From Paragemmobacter straminiformis (GTDB taxonomy: Bacteria; Pseudomonadota; Alphaproteobacteria; Rhodobacterales; Rhodobacteraceae), in contig NZ_JACLQD010000007.1 of the NCBI RefSeq assembly GCF_014243445.1, positions 1 to 64,000 on the forward strand: a stretch of 64,000 nt of DNA. Reading direction: 5' to 3'. Positions 1 to 8,380 of the stretch are shown here, in pieces (position 1 is the first letter of the stretch; each line of letters opens with the position of its first letter). Below the pieces are notes generated by a model. The model ran no database searches and was not told where the DNA came from. It saw only the letters and a list, made by a program, of their open reading frames with translations. Both the position numbers and the translations under genes were made by a program.

Positions 1-154
1 TGCAGTGGTACGAGGTGAACAGCGCCGCATCGATGCCGTTCTTGGCCATGACGCCACGGATCGCATCGAGGCGCCGCTGCATCTCGGTGGCCGAGAAGGT
101 CGGGGTGACCGGGGTGCCGTTGCCGACATAGTTCTGCAGTCTTTCGCGTTGCAT
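1..154 (-). CDS. Creatinase-like amidinohydrolase, N-terminal fragment (cut by window edge)
   Basis: Only the first 51 codons are in the window; the gene runs off position 1. The start ATG at 154 is preceded by AAGGA about 8 bases upstream. The visible peptide has the creatinase N-terminal pattern, a TFSATEM block followed by an IDAALFTSYHC block. Pseudomonas creatinase has closely similar TFSAQEY and IDAAIFTSYHN blocks. Creatinase (M24 'pita-bread' fold) hydrolyses creatine to sarcosine and urea; relatives act on other ureido or guanidino compounds. It is the last visible gene of the operon that starts at 8316, separated from the permease gene by 99 bases, so it probably acts on an intermediate of that pathway. 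The catalytic half is not visible, so substrate and activity are open. Confidence 0.7.
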   Translation of the reverse strand, partial: MQRERLQNYVGNGTPVTPTFSATEMQRRLDAIRGVMAKNGIDAALFTSYHC

Positions 155-182
155 GACGGATTCCTTTTCGTGAATTTGCGTC

Positions 183-211
183 ATGGTCGCCGCAGTGGCC
201 GCGTCTGTCAA
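183..211 (-). promoter_or_regulatory. Possible internal promoter before the creatinase-like gene
   Basis: On the minus strand a perfect TTGACA (211-206) is followed after 17 bases by GACCAT (188-183), which matches only three of six bases of a -10 box. It lies in the 99-base gap between the permease stop and the creatinase-like start. It could give extra expression of the last gene, but the -10 is poor and the gene may simply be read from the upstream operon. Confidence 0.22.
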
Positions 212-253
212 AAGACCGTTTTTCACGGGGGGTTGAGAAAAACTAATGGCGCG

Positions 254-1165
254 TCATGGTCCGAACGGCTCGCCCAGCGATGCCACGCCGTTGATCTTGA
301 GCAGCCGCTTGTTCGAGGTGATGATGCCCAGCACGACGATGGTGACGATATAGGGCAGCGCCGAAAGCAGTTGTGACGGCACGGCCCAGTTCTCGGTCTG
401 CGCCACGAGACTGGCCAGAGACACCGCGCCGAAGAGCAACGCGCCAAAGAAGATGCGCCCTGTCATCCATGTGCCGAAGACGACCAGCGCCAGCGCGATC
501 CAGCCGCGCCCCGCGATCATCCCGTCGGCCCAGAGCGGAGTATAGACCGTGGCCGCATAGGCCCCCGCCAGCCCGGCCATCGCCCCGCCGAACACCACCG
601 CGCCAAGGCGCAGCGCGACCACACGGTAGCCGATGGCGCGGGCGGCTTGCGGGTTCTCGCCCACGGCCCGCAGGATCAGGCCGAGGCGGGAATAGCGGAA
701 CATCGCCCAGAGTGCCGCCGTGCCCAGCAGCGACAGCCAGACCACCGCGTCCTGTGCGAAGAGCCCGCCCACGACGGGCAGGTCCGACAGCACCGGCACG
801 GCAAGTTTGGGCAGACCCGTGATCGTCAGGCTTTCGTAGGAATTGCCGATCAGCGACGACAATCCCTGTCCGAGGATGCCGACCGCCAGACCGACCGCCA
901 CCTGATTGGCCCGCAGCCCCAGCGCCAGCCAGCCGAAGACCAGCGACAAAAGGATGCCCGCCACCGCCGCCACGCCAAAGGCCGCGACATGCCCGCCGCC
1001 ATGATAGACCACGATGAAGGCGACGACCGCGCCCAAAGCCATGATCCCTTCGAGACCGAGGTTCAGCACACCGGCGCGTTCGACGACCAGCTCTCCCAAT
1101 GCGGCCAGCAGGAAGGGTGTCGCCGCCGCCAGCATTCCGGCGAGGATGAAGGAAAGCCCGCTCAT
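254..1165 (-). CDS. BMP-type ABC importer, permease 2
   Basis: Inner-membrane permease of 303 residues, almost entirely hydrophobic, of the branched-chain/nucleoside permease family (YufQ/NupQ-like). It carries the typical AGVLNLGLEGIMALGA segment near residues 30-45, where the family keeps a conserved N-L-G-x-E-G loop. The start at 1165 is chosen because its ATG overlaps the stop of the preceding permease in an ATGA junction and the protein then begins at the first membrane helix. It should form the channel with permease 1, driven by the duplicated ATPase and fed by the BMP lipoprotein-family binding protein. Such importers usually carry nucleosides or other purine-like compounds; the actual substrate cannot be read from sequence. 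Confidence 0.88.
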   Translation of the reverse strand: MSGLSFILAGMLAAATPFLLAALGELVVERAGVLNLGLEGIMALGAVVAFIVVYHGGGHVAAFGVAAVAGILLSLVFGWLALGLRANQVAVGLAVGILGQGLSSLIGNSYESLTITGLPKLAVPVLSDLPVVGGLFAQDAVVWLSLLGTAALWAMFRYSRLGLILRAVGENPQAARAIGYRVVALRLGAVVFGGAMAGLAGAYAATVYTPLWADGMIAGRGWIALALVVFGTWMTGRIFFGALLFGAVSLASLVAQTENWAVPSQLLSALPYIVTIVVLGIITSNKRLLKINGVASLGEPFGP

Positions 1166-2238
1166 GCGGCACCTCCTTTGCGGATCGGCCAGACCAGCCG
1201 GAAACGGACGAAGGTGATAGCGGCGAGGTAAAAGACCAGCAGGCTGCCCTGGAACACCCTGACCGCCGCGACCGGCAGATCGGCCGAGACCATCGCGTTG
1301 TCTCCGCCGATGTAAAGTGCCGCCATCAGCAGCGAGGAGGCCACGATGCCGATCGGGTGCAAGCCGCCCAGATAGGCCACGATGATCGCGGCATAGCCGT
1401 ATCCGGTGGAAATGCCGCGCTGCAATTGCCCGATGGGGCCGGCCACTTCGGCCGCGCCGGCAAGCCCTGCGGCGAAACCGCCGATCAGCAGGGACAGCCA
1501 GATGGCGCGGCTTTCCGAGAATCCGGCGTAGGCGGCGGCCTTGGGGGCAAGCCCGCCGACAAGGAACTGATACCCGCCGAAACTGCGCTGCATATAGGCC
1601 CAAGCCAGAACCGCCGACAAAAGCGCCAGCAGAAGCGACAGGTTGACCCGCGTTCCGGGCAGCAGGATCGGGATCATGGCGTCATACTGGAACATCACCG
1701 ATTGCGGGAAATTGAACCCCTGCGGGTCTTTCCACGGGCCGAGCAGCAGGTAATTCAGCACCTGCGCCGCGATCAGCGACATCATCAGCGTGACGAGGAT
1801 TTCGTTGGCATTCAGCCGCACCCGCCAAAAGGCCGGAACCACCGCCCAGAGCGCGCCGCCAAGCGCCCCCATCACCAGCATGGCGGGCCAGATCCAGCCG
1901 CCCGTCGCCTGCGGGAAATAGACCGGAATGGCCGATGCGAAGATGGCGCCAAGGATGAACTGCCCCTCGGCCCCGATGTTGAACACCTTGGCGCGGAAGC
2001 CGATGGCCAAGCCCTGCGCGATCAGCAAAAGCGGCCCTGTCTTGAGCAGCACTTCGGAAAAGGAGGACCAGCCGAGGAACGGTTCGAGAAGCAGCGCGTA
2101 GAACACGGCGGCGGGGTCTTTGCCCATTGCCAGAAACAGCACGAGGTTGACAAGGATCGCCGCCGCCAGCGCCAGCAGCGGGGCCAGAACCGCCATGCGA
2201 AGCGAGGCACGGTCGCGCCGGATCAGGCGCGGGATCAT
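1162..2238 (-). CDS. BMP-type ABC importer, permease 1
   Basis: Inner-membrane permease of 358 residues (YufP/NupP-like). After a short basic N-terminus (RLIRRDR) come many membrane segments, with the family loop FNIGAEGQFILGA around residues 88-100. It starts at ATG 2238, which overlaps the stop of the ATPase gene (ATGA), and its own stop overlaps the next permease start, so all three are translationally coupled. It is the partner of the 303-residue permease in the heteromeric channel. The length is normal for the larger of the two permeases in this transporter family. Confidence 0.88.
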   Translation of the reverse strand: MIPRLIRRDRASLRMAVLAPLLALAAAILVNLVLFLAMGKDPAAVFYALLLEPFLGWSSFSEVLLKTGPLLLIAQGLAIGFRAKVFNIGAEGQFILGAIFASAIPVYFPQATGGWIWPAMLVMGALGGALWAVVPAFWRVRLNANEILVTLMMSLIAAQVLNYLLLGPWKDPQGFNFPQSVMFQYDAMIPILLPGTRVNLSLLLALLSAVLAWAYMQRSFGGYQFLVGGLAPKAAAYAGFSESRAIWLSLLIGGFAAGLAGAAEVAGPIGQLQRGISTGYGYAAIIVAYLGGLHPIGIVASSLLMAALYIGGDNAMVSADLPVAAVRVFQGSLLVFYLAAITFVRFRLVWPIRKGGAA

Positions 2239-3749
2239 GCCGCCACCCCGGCGGCGCCGATCATCCAGCGGCCGATCTCTTCGGCCCGGGTGTTGCGCGC
2301 GTCGAGCGAGGGGGACAGATGTCCCTTGTGGATCACCTGGATCCGGTCACAGATTTCGAACAATTCTTCCAGTTCCTCGGAAATCACCAGCACGGCCACC
2401 CCTTCGTTGCGCATCTGGACCAGCCTTTGCCGGATCGCCGTCGCCGCCCCGATATCGACGCCCCAGGTCGGCTGCGCCACGAACAAAACCTTGGGGCGCA
2501 GCGAAATCTCGCGGCCCATGATGAATTTTTGCAGGTTGCCGCCCGAGAGCGCCCCCGCTTCGGCATCCGGACCCGAGGTGCGCACGTCAAAGTCGCGGAT
2601 GCAGGCGGCGGTGAATTCGGCCTCGCGCCGCCGGTCGATGAAGCCGCGCTTCAGCAGGCCCAGCGGATGGGCGGTCAGCAGGCTGTTGTCGGCCAGCGTC
2701 ATTTCCGGCACGGCCCCGCGCCCGAGGCGTTCTTCGGGAACAAAGGCAAAGCCAAGCGCGCGGCGGGCGGCCGGGTCAAGATGGGCGACGCCTTGGCCCA
2801 TAAGCCGCACCTCGTCGCAGCGCGCCGCCGAAAGCCGCGTCTCGCCCGAGAGCAGCTTGGCAAGTTCGGCCTGACCGTTGCCGGAAATACCCGCAATTCC
2901 AAGGATTTCGCCCGCATGCAGCCGCAAGCTCACGGCAGACAGGCCCACGGCGAAGGGATCGTCGGGCGCATGGTCAAGTGCGGCGAGTTCCAGCCGCACC
3001 TCGCCCACGGGGTGGGGTTCGGCCTGCATCGGCGGCGGCATGTCGCGCCCGATCATCATGCGCGCCAGATCATGCGCATCATGCGCGCGCGGGTCGACAC
3101 GCCCCGTCACGCGGCCCCCGCGCAGGATGGTGGCGCAGTCGCAAAGCGCCTGGATCTCGTCAAGCTTGTGCGAGATGAACAGGATCGACACCCCGCGGTC
3201 GCGCAGACGGCGCAGCGTGTCGAACAGCAGCCCCACGGCCTGCGGCGGCAGGACCGAGGTCGGCTCGTCCAGGATCAGCAGCTTCGGTTCGGTCATCAGG
3301 CAGCGGATGATTTCCACCCTTTGCCGCTCGCCCACCGACAGCGAATGGACATGGGCGAAAGGGTCGACGTCCAGCCCGAAATCCTGACCCAGTTCGCGGA
3401 TGCGGGCGGCCAGCGCGGCCTTGGGCCCCGCAACGATCAGCGCGATGTTTTCAACCACCGTCAGCGTTTCGAACAGCGAGAAATGCTGGAACACCATGCC
3501 GATGCCCAAGCGCCGCGCCTCGGCGGGCGAGGTAAGCTGCACAGGGTTTCCCTGCCAGACCACCTCGCCCGCGTCGGGTGTTTCGACGCCGTAGATCAGC
3601 TTCATCAGCGTGGATTTGCCCGCGCCGTTCTCGCCCAGTATCGCGTGGATGGAATTCTGGCCCACGGTCAGGTCGATGGCATCATTGGCCACGACCTGCC
3701 CGTAGGCCTTGGTCATTCCCCGCAGGGTCAAAAGCGGCGCGGGTTCCAT
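2235..3749 (-). CDS. BMP-type ABC importer, duplicated ATP-binding subunit
   Basis: Cytoplasmic ATPase of 504 residues with two ABC domains, as in RbsA, MglA and YufO. The first half has an intact Walker A (GENGAGKST, residues 39-47), a signature LSVGERQRV and a Walker B LLILDEPTS. The second half has a degenerate Walker A (GISGNGQAE) and a modified Walker B (VAQPTWGVD) with a signature LSGGNLQKF, the normal asymmetry for this family: one site hydrolyses, the other is structural. The start at 3749 puts it two bases after the BMP protein stop; longer readings upstream lie inside that gene and were rejected. It energises the two permeases encoded directly downstream. Confidence 0.9.
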   Translation of the reverse strand: MEPAPLLTLRGMTKAYGQVVANDAIDLTVGQNSIHAILGENGAGKSTLMKLIYGVETPDAGEVVWQGNPVQLTSPAEARRLGIGMVFQHFSLFETLTVVENIALIVAGPKAALAARIRELGQDFGLDVDPFAHVHSLSVGERQRVEIIRCLMTEPKLLILDEPTSVLPPQAVGLLFDTLRRLRDRGVSILFISHKLDEIQALCDCATILRGGRVTGRVDPRAHDAHDLARMMIGRDMPPPMQAEPHPVGEVRLELAALDHAPDDPFAVGLSAVSLRLHAGEILGIAGISGNGQAELAKLLSGETRLSAARCDEVRLMGQGVAHLDPAARRALGFAFVPEERLGRGAVPEMTLADNSLLTAHPLGLLKRGFIDRRREAEFTAACIRDFDVRTSGPDAEAGALSGGNLQKFIMGREISLRPKVLFVAQPTWGVDIGAATAIRQRLVQMRNEGVAVLVISEELEELFEICDRIQVIHKGHLSPSLDARNTRAEEIGRWMIGAAGVAA

Positions 3750-3751
3750 CT

Positions 3752-4837
3752 TTACTGCGGCAGCGGCGTTGCGACGCCCTTCACATGCCAGTCCATCGCG
3801 ACGATCTCCTCGTCGGTCATGCCGACCCCTGCCGCCACGCCTTCGCTGCCATCGGCCTTGGTGATCGGGCCGGTGAAGGGGTTGAAGCTGCCGTCGGCGA
3901 TCTTGGCTTCGGTCTCGACGATCTTGGCCTTGAGATCGGCGGGGATGTCGCCGCTCCAGTCCACGACCTCGACCACCTTGTCGGCCACGCCGAGGAAGGC
4001 GTTGGCACCGGCAAAGGTCCCGGCGATATGCGCGTCGATCGAGGCCTTGAAGAACGGGCCCCAATCCGTCGCCACGCAGCCCAGATAGGTCTTGGGCGCA
4101 TAGGATTTCATCGAGGAGTTGAGGTTGAAGGCATAGACGCCCGCTTCCTCGCAGACGGCGATGACCGAAGGCGTGTCCTGCGCGTTCGAGAAGATCACGT
4201 CGCAGCCCTGCGAGATCAGCGCCTTGGCGGCTTCCTGTTCCTTGGCGGGGTCGAACCAGGTGTTCACCCAGACGACCGACACTTCGACATCGGGGTTCAC
4301 CGACTGCGCGCCCAGCGTGAAGGCGTTGATCGAGGTGATCAGTTCGGGGATCGCAAAGGCCGAGACCGAGCCGAGCTTGCCGGATTTCGACAGTGCGGCG
4401 GCGGCCATGCCCATCAGATAGGTGCCCTGGAAATACTTGGCCGCGAAGGGCGAGAAGTTCGGGGCAACCATGTAGCCCGACGCGTGCAGCACCGTCACCG
4501 ACGGGTCGCGCTTGGCGATCTGCATCGCGCCGTTCTGGTAGCCGAAGGAGCCTGCGATCAGCACCTTGTTCCCGTCGGCCACGGCCTTGGTCATGATGCG
4601 GTCGGCATCGGGGCCTTCGGCGATGTTTTCCAGAAGGGTGATCTTCACCGCATCGCCATAGGCGGCGATCACAGGGTCAAGCCCTGCGACAAGCGTATGC
4701 GACCAGCCCACATCGCCATTGGGCGAGGGCAGCACCAGCGCGATGCCCAGCGGGTCGGCCGCACTGGCCCCGCGCGCGCCGATGGCGCTGGCGATGGCGG
4801 CGAAGGCGGTGGTCTGTAGGAAGGCGCGTCTTTGCAT
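3752..4837 (-). CDS. BMP-family substrate-binding protein of the ABC importer
   Basis: Periplasmic binding protein of 361 residues of the basic membrane protein (BMP/Med/PnrA) family, which binds purine nucleosides or related ligands in the studied members. The N-terminus MQRRAFLQTTAF with a following hydrophobic stretch and ASA-AD end looks like a twin-arginine (Tat) signal with cleavage near residue 27. Family features include the GYQNGAMQIA segment and the FSNAQDTPSVIAVCEEAGVY stretch of the ligand cleft. It lies between the amidohydrolase (23-base gap) and the ATPase, so it delivers the substrate of the whole operon. A Tat signal would be unusual among BMP proteins, many of which are lipoproteins. 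Confidence 0.88.
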   Translation of the reverse strand: MQRRAFLQTTAFAAIASAIGARGASAADPLGIALVLPSPNGDVGWSHTLVAGLDPVIAAYGDAVKITLLENIAEGPDADRIMTKAVADGNKVLIAGSFGYQNGAMQIAKRDPSVTVLHASGYMVAPNFSPFAAKYFQGTYLMGMAAAALSKSGKLGSVSAFAIPELITSINAFTLGAQSVNPDVEVSVVWVNTWFDPAKEQEAAKALISQGCDVIFSNAQDTPSVIAVCEEAGVYAFNLNSSMKSYAPKTYLGCVATDWGPFFKASIDAHIAGTFAGANAFLGVADKVVEVVDWSGDIPADLKAKIVETEAKIADGSFNPFTGPITKADGSEGVAAGVGMTDEEIVAMDWHVKGVATPLPQ

Positions 4838-4860
4838 GGGTTTGTCTCCTGTTGGTTTCT

Positions 4861-6219
4861 TTATGCGTCTATCGTGGCAAGGGCGGCTTCCGCCTCATGG
4901 GCCATTTCGGCCTCGTCGAGGCCGGGGAATTCCCCCTTGGCCCAGACGATGCGCCCGTTGACCATCGTCAGGTCGGTCGGCATGCCGATGCCCACCTTGG
5001 CGATCAGGCTTGCGGGGTCGTGGCGGGTGCCGACGTAATCCATCCGCCGCGTGTCGATGGCGAACAGGTCGGCGGCCATGCCGGGGGCAAGGCGGCCGAT
5101 ATCGCTGCGGCCAAGCAGTGCGGCCCCCCCCGTCGTGGCATAGGCCAGAAAATCGCCCGGCTCCGGCACCGGATGCGCGCGGGTTCCCGCGACAAGGCAT
5201 TGCAGCATATAGGCCGAATGGATGCAGTGCATCAGGTTCGAATTGTCGTTCGACGCCGCCCCGTCGCAGCCAAGCCCGATCCGCAGCCCATGCGCGGCCA
5301 TCGCGGGAATGTCGGTCACCTCGGCCCCCACCAGATAGACGGGTTCGGGGCAATGCGCGACGCCCGTGCCGCTGGCCGCCGTCTGGCGCAATTCGGCATC
5401 GGTCAGTTCCCAGCAATGGGCATAGAACGTATCGGGGCCGGCAAAGCCGATCTGTTCCAGATAATCCACCGTCCGCATCCCGTGGCGCGCGCGGATCACC
5501 TCGGCCTCGCCCTCGCCGACATGGCTGTGCAGGAACACGCGCTTGTCGCGGGCAAGGGCGACCGATTCCACGAACGTCTCGCGGTAGCAGTTCACCGGCT
5601 GGCAGGGGGAAACCACGACCTGCCGCATGCTGAACGGCCCTGCGTCGTGATAGCGGTCGATCAGGCGGGCGCAGTCGGCGATGAATTCGTCGGTGGATTC
5701 CAGCATCGCATCGGGGATGGTCGAGCCTTCGGATTTCGGCAGCGTGTTGCCGCCGCGCCCTGCGTGAAAGCGCAAGCCGATCTTGGCCGCCGCTTCGAAC
5801 TGGCGGTCGACGATGCGTTTTCCGGCGTGGCGGGGAAAGTTGTATTGGTGGTCAAAGGCCGTGGTGCAGCCGTGCTTTGCCAGCTCGGCCATTGCCGTCA
5901 GGGACGAGTGGTAGAAACAGTCCTCGGTCAGGCGCGAGAAGATCGGGTAGATCAGGTCGAGCCATTGGATCACCGACAGCTTGGTCCAGTCGAGGTCGGC
6001 GCGGTTGCGCACGAAGGTCTGGAAAAAGTGGTGATGCGTGTTCACAAGGCCGGGGTAAAGGAACCAGCCGCGCGCGTCGATCACCTCGGCCCCCTCTGCG
6101 TCCAGCCCTTTGCCGATGGCGCGGATGGCGGGGCCTTTGACCAGCAGGTCGACATCGCGCAGCACGGTGGCGGGGTCGGCCACCACCGCCGCGCACCCTT
6201 TGAACAGATAGCCGCTCAT
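4861..6219 (-). CDS. Metal-dependent amidohydrolase (8-oxoguanine deaminase / chlorohydrolase-like)
   Basis: Cytoplasmic hydrolase of 452 residues of the AtzA/TrzA/SsnA subtype of the amidohydrolase superfamily. Metal and catalytic motifs are visible: PGLVNTHHHFFQT (HxH), FLHSHVGEGE, the YAHC block and LGCDGAASND. Members deaminate or dechlorinate N-heterocyclic rings; the closest named group I recognise is 8-oxoguanine deaminase and related hydroxytriazine hydrolases. The ATG at 6219 overlaps the GST stop in an ATGA junction; longer readings upstream run through the GST gene and were rejected. Within this operon it would act on a ring nitrogen or amidine of the imported compound, before or after oxidation by the Rieske system. 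Exact substrate unknown. Confidence 0.85.
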   Translation of the reverse strand: MSGYLFKGCAAVVADPATVLRDVDLLVKGPAIRAIGKGLDAEGAEVIDARGWFLYPGLVNTHHHFFQTFVRNRADLDWTKLSVIQWLDLIYPIFSRLTEDCFYHSSLTAMAELAKHGCTTAFDHQYNFPRHAGKRIVDRQFEAAAKIGLRFHAGRGGNTLPKSEGSTIPDAMLESTDEFIADCARLIDRYHDAGPFSMRQVVVSPCQPVNCYRETFVESVALARDKRVFLHSHVGEGEAEVIRARHGMRTVDYLEQIGFAGPDTFYAHCWELTDAELRQTAASGTGVAHCPEPVYLVGAEVTDIPAMAAHGLRIGLGCDGAASNDNSNLMHCIHSAYMLQCLVAGTRAHPVPEPGDFLAYATTGGAALLGRSDIGRLAPGMAADLFAIDTRRMDYVGTRHDPASLIAKVGIGMPTDLTMVNGRIVWAKGEFPGLDEAEMAHEAEAALATIDA

Positions 6220-6869
6220 GCCTGAACTCCAGCGGGTTCGGGTTTCAGGTCGTGCAAGCGGTGGATGCCGGGCATTTCGACGAATCCGGGCAGGGCGCGG
6301 ATGGCGCGTGTCCAAAGCCGGATCGCGGGATATGCATCGACGCTGATCCCGCCATCGGGGGCCAGCATGGAATGCGGGAAACAGGCGATATCGGCCAGCG
6401 TGGGGCGGTTCCCCGCAAGGAAGGCGTCGCCCATCAGATGCCGTTCGACCAAGGCCGCCTCGATCTCGCGCAGGCATTGCACCCCTGCCTTGCGGCAAGC
6501 CACGATATCGGCGGGCTTTTGCAGCATGTCATGGGTGCGGGCCTTGCCGATGCTGGCCGACAGCCGTTGCGCAAAGGCCAGCCACAGCGCCACCCGCGCC
6601 CGCATTTCGGGCGTGTCATCGCCCAGCCATGCGGGGCCGGACCGCGCCGCCACGTAAGTTAGGATCGCCGCCGAATCCGTCAGCGTCAGGCTGGCGTCCT
6701 GCATCACGGGAATCGTGCCTGCGGGATTGATGGCCAGAAAGGCGGGGCTGCGATGCTCGCCGCCGGGGTGGAAATCGACGGCCCGCAAGGTCAGCTTCGC
6801 GCCCGTCAGCGCGGCCAGAAGCCGGATCTTGTAGCAATCGGGGCTTAGGACGTAGTCGTAAAGGATCAT
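6216..6869 (-). CDS. Glutathione S-transferase-like protein of the oxygenase operon
   Basis: Protein of 217 residues with the two-domain GST layout: a thioredoxin-like half (residues 1-80, with LSPDCYKIRLLAALTG at the N-terminal active-site helix and the cis-proline segment GTIPVMQD) and a helical half with the RPTLADIACFP motif. It is coupled by ATGA overlaps to the catalytic oxygenase subunit upstream and the amidohydrolase downstream. In the Pseudomonas putida CBB5 caffeine pathway the GST-like NdmE is a required structural partner of NdmC/NdmD. The same gene neighbourhood here suggests a scaffold role rather than detoxification. That functional parallel is inference; an ordinary GST activity, for example in opening a conjugated intermediate, remains possible. 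Confidence 0.82.
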   Translation of the reverse strand: MILYDYVLSPDCYKIRLLAALTGAKLTLRAVDFHPGGEHRSPAFLAINPAGTIPVMQDASLTLTDSAAILTYVAARSGPAWLGDDTPEMRARVALWLAFAQRLSASIGKARTHDMLQKPADIVACRKAGVQCLREIEAALVERHLMGDAFLAGNRPTLADIACFPHSMLAPDGGISVDAYPAIRLWTRAIRALPGFVEMPGIHRLHDLKPEPAGVQA

Positions 6870-7702
6870 GCCGCCACCAGTTGCGCGCCGTAGGTATAGC
6901 CCCGCCGTTTCAGCCAGCGCCGATAGGCGACCGAGGTCAGGTCCGCCCGCGTCGGAATCTCGAGCCCCGGATCGAGCGGAAGGCGGTGGGGAAGCTGGTT
7001 TTCAAGGATCGAGCGGTCTTGCAGGAAGATCGTCTGCTGGAAATGGATCAGGTCGGTCATCGGCGTGTCGTCGTCGAACAGCGCCATCCAGGGCCATACC
7101 TCGCACAGCTCCTCGTCCAAGGGCTGCACGAACAGGGTGATGACATCCCATTCCCCCGGACGCGGCGGGCAGGTCTTGTACAGGATCGAAACCGTGGGGG
7201 CAGGGACGCGATACATGTATTCGGTGGTGATCCCGCCCGCCGCCGATTTCGCGGCTTGCGGCTGGTAGAAATGCACCTTGGTCGCCCAGACCTCGTCCAC
7301 CTCCTCGCGGATCGCCACATCATAGCGGCCGACCTCGGTATGCGGCTCGGCCCCCAGAATATCGGTGTGGACAAAGGGGAAATGCGCGATGTCGAGAAAG
7401 TTCTCGACCGCGCGCAGCGGCGAACATTTCACCCGCACAAGACCGACATCGACAAGGCGCCTGCCCGGCTGATCGGCTTCGGGAATGTCGAACAGCGGGC
7501 GCTGCGGCGTGCCGGGGCAGGCCCAGACATGACCGTAGCGTTGCTGCGACGGAAGGCTGCGCCCCCCGCTTGTGACGGTGATCGCCCCCCCGTGCCATGC
7601 CACGCGGACAGGTTCGCCCAAAAGCCTTGTGTCGCGGCCTTCCGGCCCAAGCTGGCTGACCAGCGCAACGGGATACCATTCGTCGCGGATCGGGTCGGTC
7701 AT
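6866..7702 (-). CDS. Rieske-type oxygenase catalytic subunit lacking its Rieske domain (NdmC-like)
   Basis: 278 residues of the vanillate-demethylase/NdmA-like oxygenase family. The mononuclear iron site is intact: D104-IA-H107-FPFV-H112 supplies the bridging Asp and two His, and QDRSILENQ (D229) supplies the carboxylate ligand. The usual N-terminal CxH...CxxH cluster motif is absent; the first 60 residues begin like a Rieske oxygenase but go straight to the post-Rieske segment YGHVWACPG. The missing domain is encoded separately by the gene immediately upstream, whose stop overlaps this start at 7702 (ATGA). Longer readings into that gene are shadows. The likely reaction is O2-dependent N-demethylation or hydroxylation. 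No reductase gene is in the visible operon, so electrons must come from elsewhere. Confidence 0.8.
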   Translation of the reverse strand: MTDPIRDEWYPVALVSQLGPEGRDTRLLGEPVRVAWHGGAITVTSGGRSLPSQQRYGHVWACPGTPQRPLFDIPEADQPGRRLVDVGLVRVKCSPLRAVENFLDIAHFPFVHTDILGAEPHTEVGRYDVAIREEVDEVWATKVHFYQPQAAKSAAGGITTEYMYRVPAPTVSILYKTCPPRPGEWDVITLFVQPLDEELCEVWPWMALFDDDTPMTDLIHFQQTIFLQDRSILENQLPHRLPLDPGLEIPTRADLTSVAYRRWLKRRGYTYGAQLVAA

Positions 7703-8316
7703 GCCAAAGCCTCCTCGGCCTGACGGCGCAGCGTTTCCACCCCGCGCGAGGCATCGACAAGGGCGGCAGGCGTGGCCGCGCCATCGGCCAGAACATGCAG
7801 GACGCAGCGGTTTTCGGGCAAAGGCTGCACCAGAACGGCCACCGCGACCCCGGCCAAGGTGCCGCGCCACGCGCCGCCGCTTTCGGCCAATCCCGCCGCC
7901 GCAGGATCGAAGGGCGCATCGAGCGTGACGGAGCGCAGCGGCACAAGACCCGCCAGCGCGGGCGGCAGTGCCGCCGGTTCGGCCAAGGCTACCCAGATCA
8001 CGCCCCCCGATTCCATCGCCCGATGCACCGGCACGCGGATCGCTTCGGGAGGTTCGAGGTCGGGGTGGGCCGGAATGCGCTGGCACTGGCCCGATTGGGC
8101 ATAGCTCCAGCCGTGATAGATGCAGGACAGGGCCTCGCCCCGTACGAACCCGTGCGACAGGCGCATGCCGCGATGCGGGCAGCGGTCGGCCCAGGCCGCG
8201 ATCCGGCCCGAGGCGCTGCGCCAAAGCGCAAGCTCTGCCCCGTCTACGACGACGGGCATCACGACCAGGGGCGCAAGGTCGCGGGACAGTGCGACAGGGG
8301 TCCAGTAGGGCAGCAT
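7699..8316 (-). CDS. Stand-alone Rieske [2Fe-2S] protein, electron donor of the split oxygenase
   Basis: 205 residues with a complete Rieske site, C46-P-H48-RG and C65-IY-H68-GW, followed by the proline-rich loop seen after Rieske domains in vanillate-demethylase-type oxygenases. The C-terminal third (about 110-205) has no catalytic iron motif and I cannot assign it. The start ATG at 8316 has a GGAAAG-like ribosome site and is the first gene of the operon. It is coupled by ATGA to the Rieske-less catalytic subunit, so together they rebuild one oxygenase from two chains. In NdmC/NdmD the Rieske domain is also separate from the catalytic chain, but there it is fused to the reductase; here it is alone. 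Confidence 0.82.
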   Translation of the reverse strand: MLPYWTPVALSRDLAPLVVMPVVVDGAELALWRSASGRIAAWADRCPHRGMRLSHGFVRGEALSCIYHGWSYAQSGQCQRIPAHPDLEPPEAIRVPVHRAMESGGVIWVALAEPAALPPALAGLVPLRSVTLDAPFDPAAAGLAESGGAWRGTLAGVAVAVLVQPLPENRCVLHVLADGAATPAALVDASRGVETLRRQAEEALA

Positions 8317-8380
8317 GGTGACTTTCCGGCAGGGATGCCTTTGTTGGCTAGGACGCTAGAACCCGATCCCGCCGCTTGTC

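Noticed and set aside
1357-4088. Long plus-strand frames (505 and 589 codons)
   Set aside because: They are opposite the ABC transporter genes, whose Walker motifs and membrane helices are unambiguous.
1-8316. Reductase gene for the Rieske oxygenase
   Set aside because: I searched the operon for a ferredoxin/FNR-type reductase (FMN/NAD motifs with a plant-type CxxxxCxxC cluster) and found none. It may lie beyond position 1 or elsewhere.
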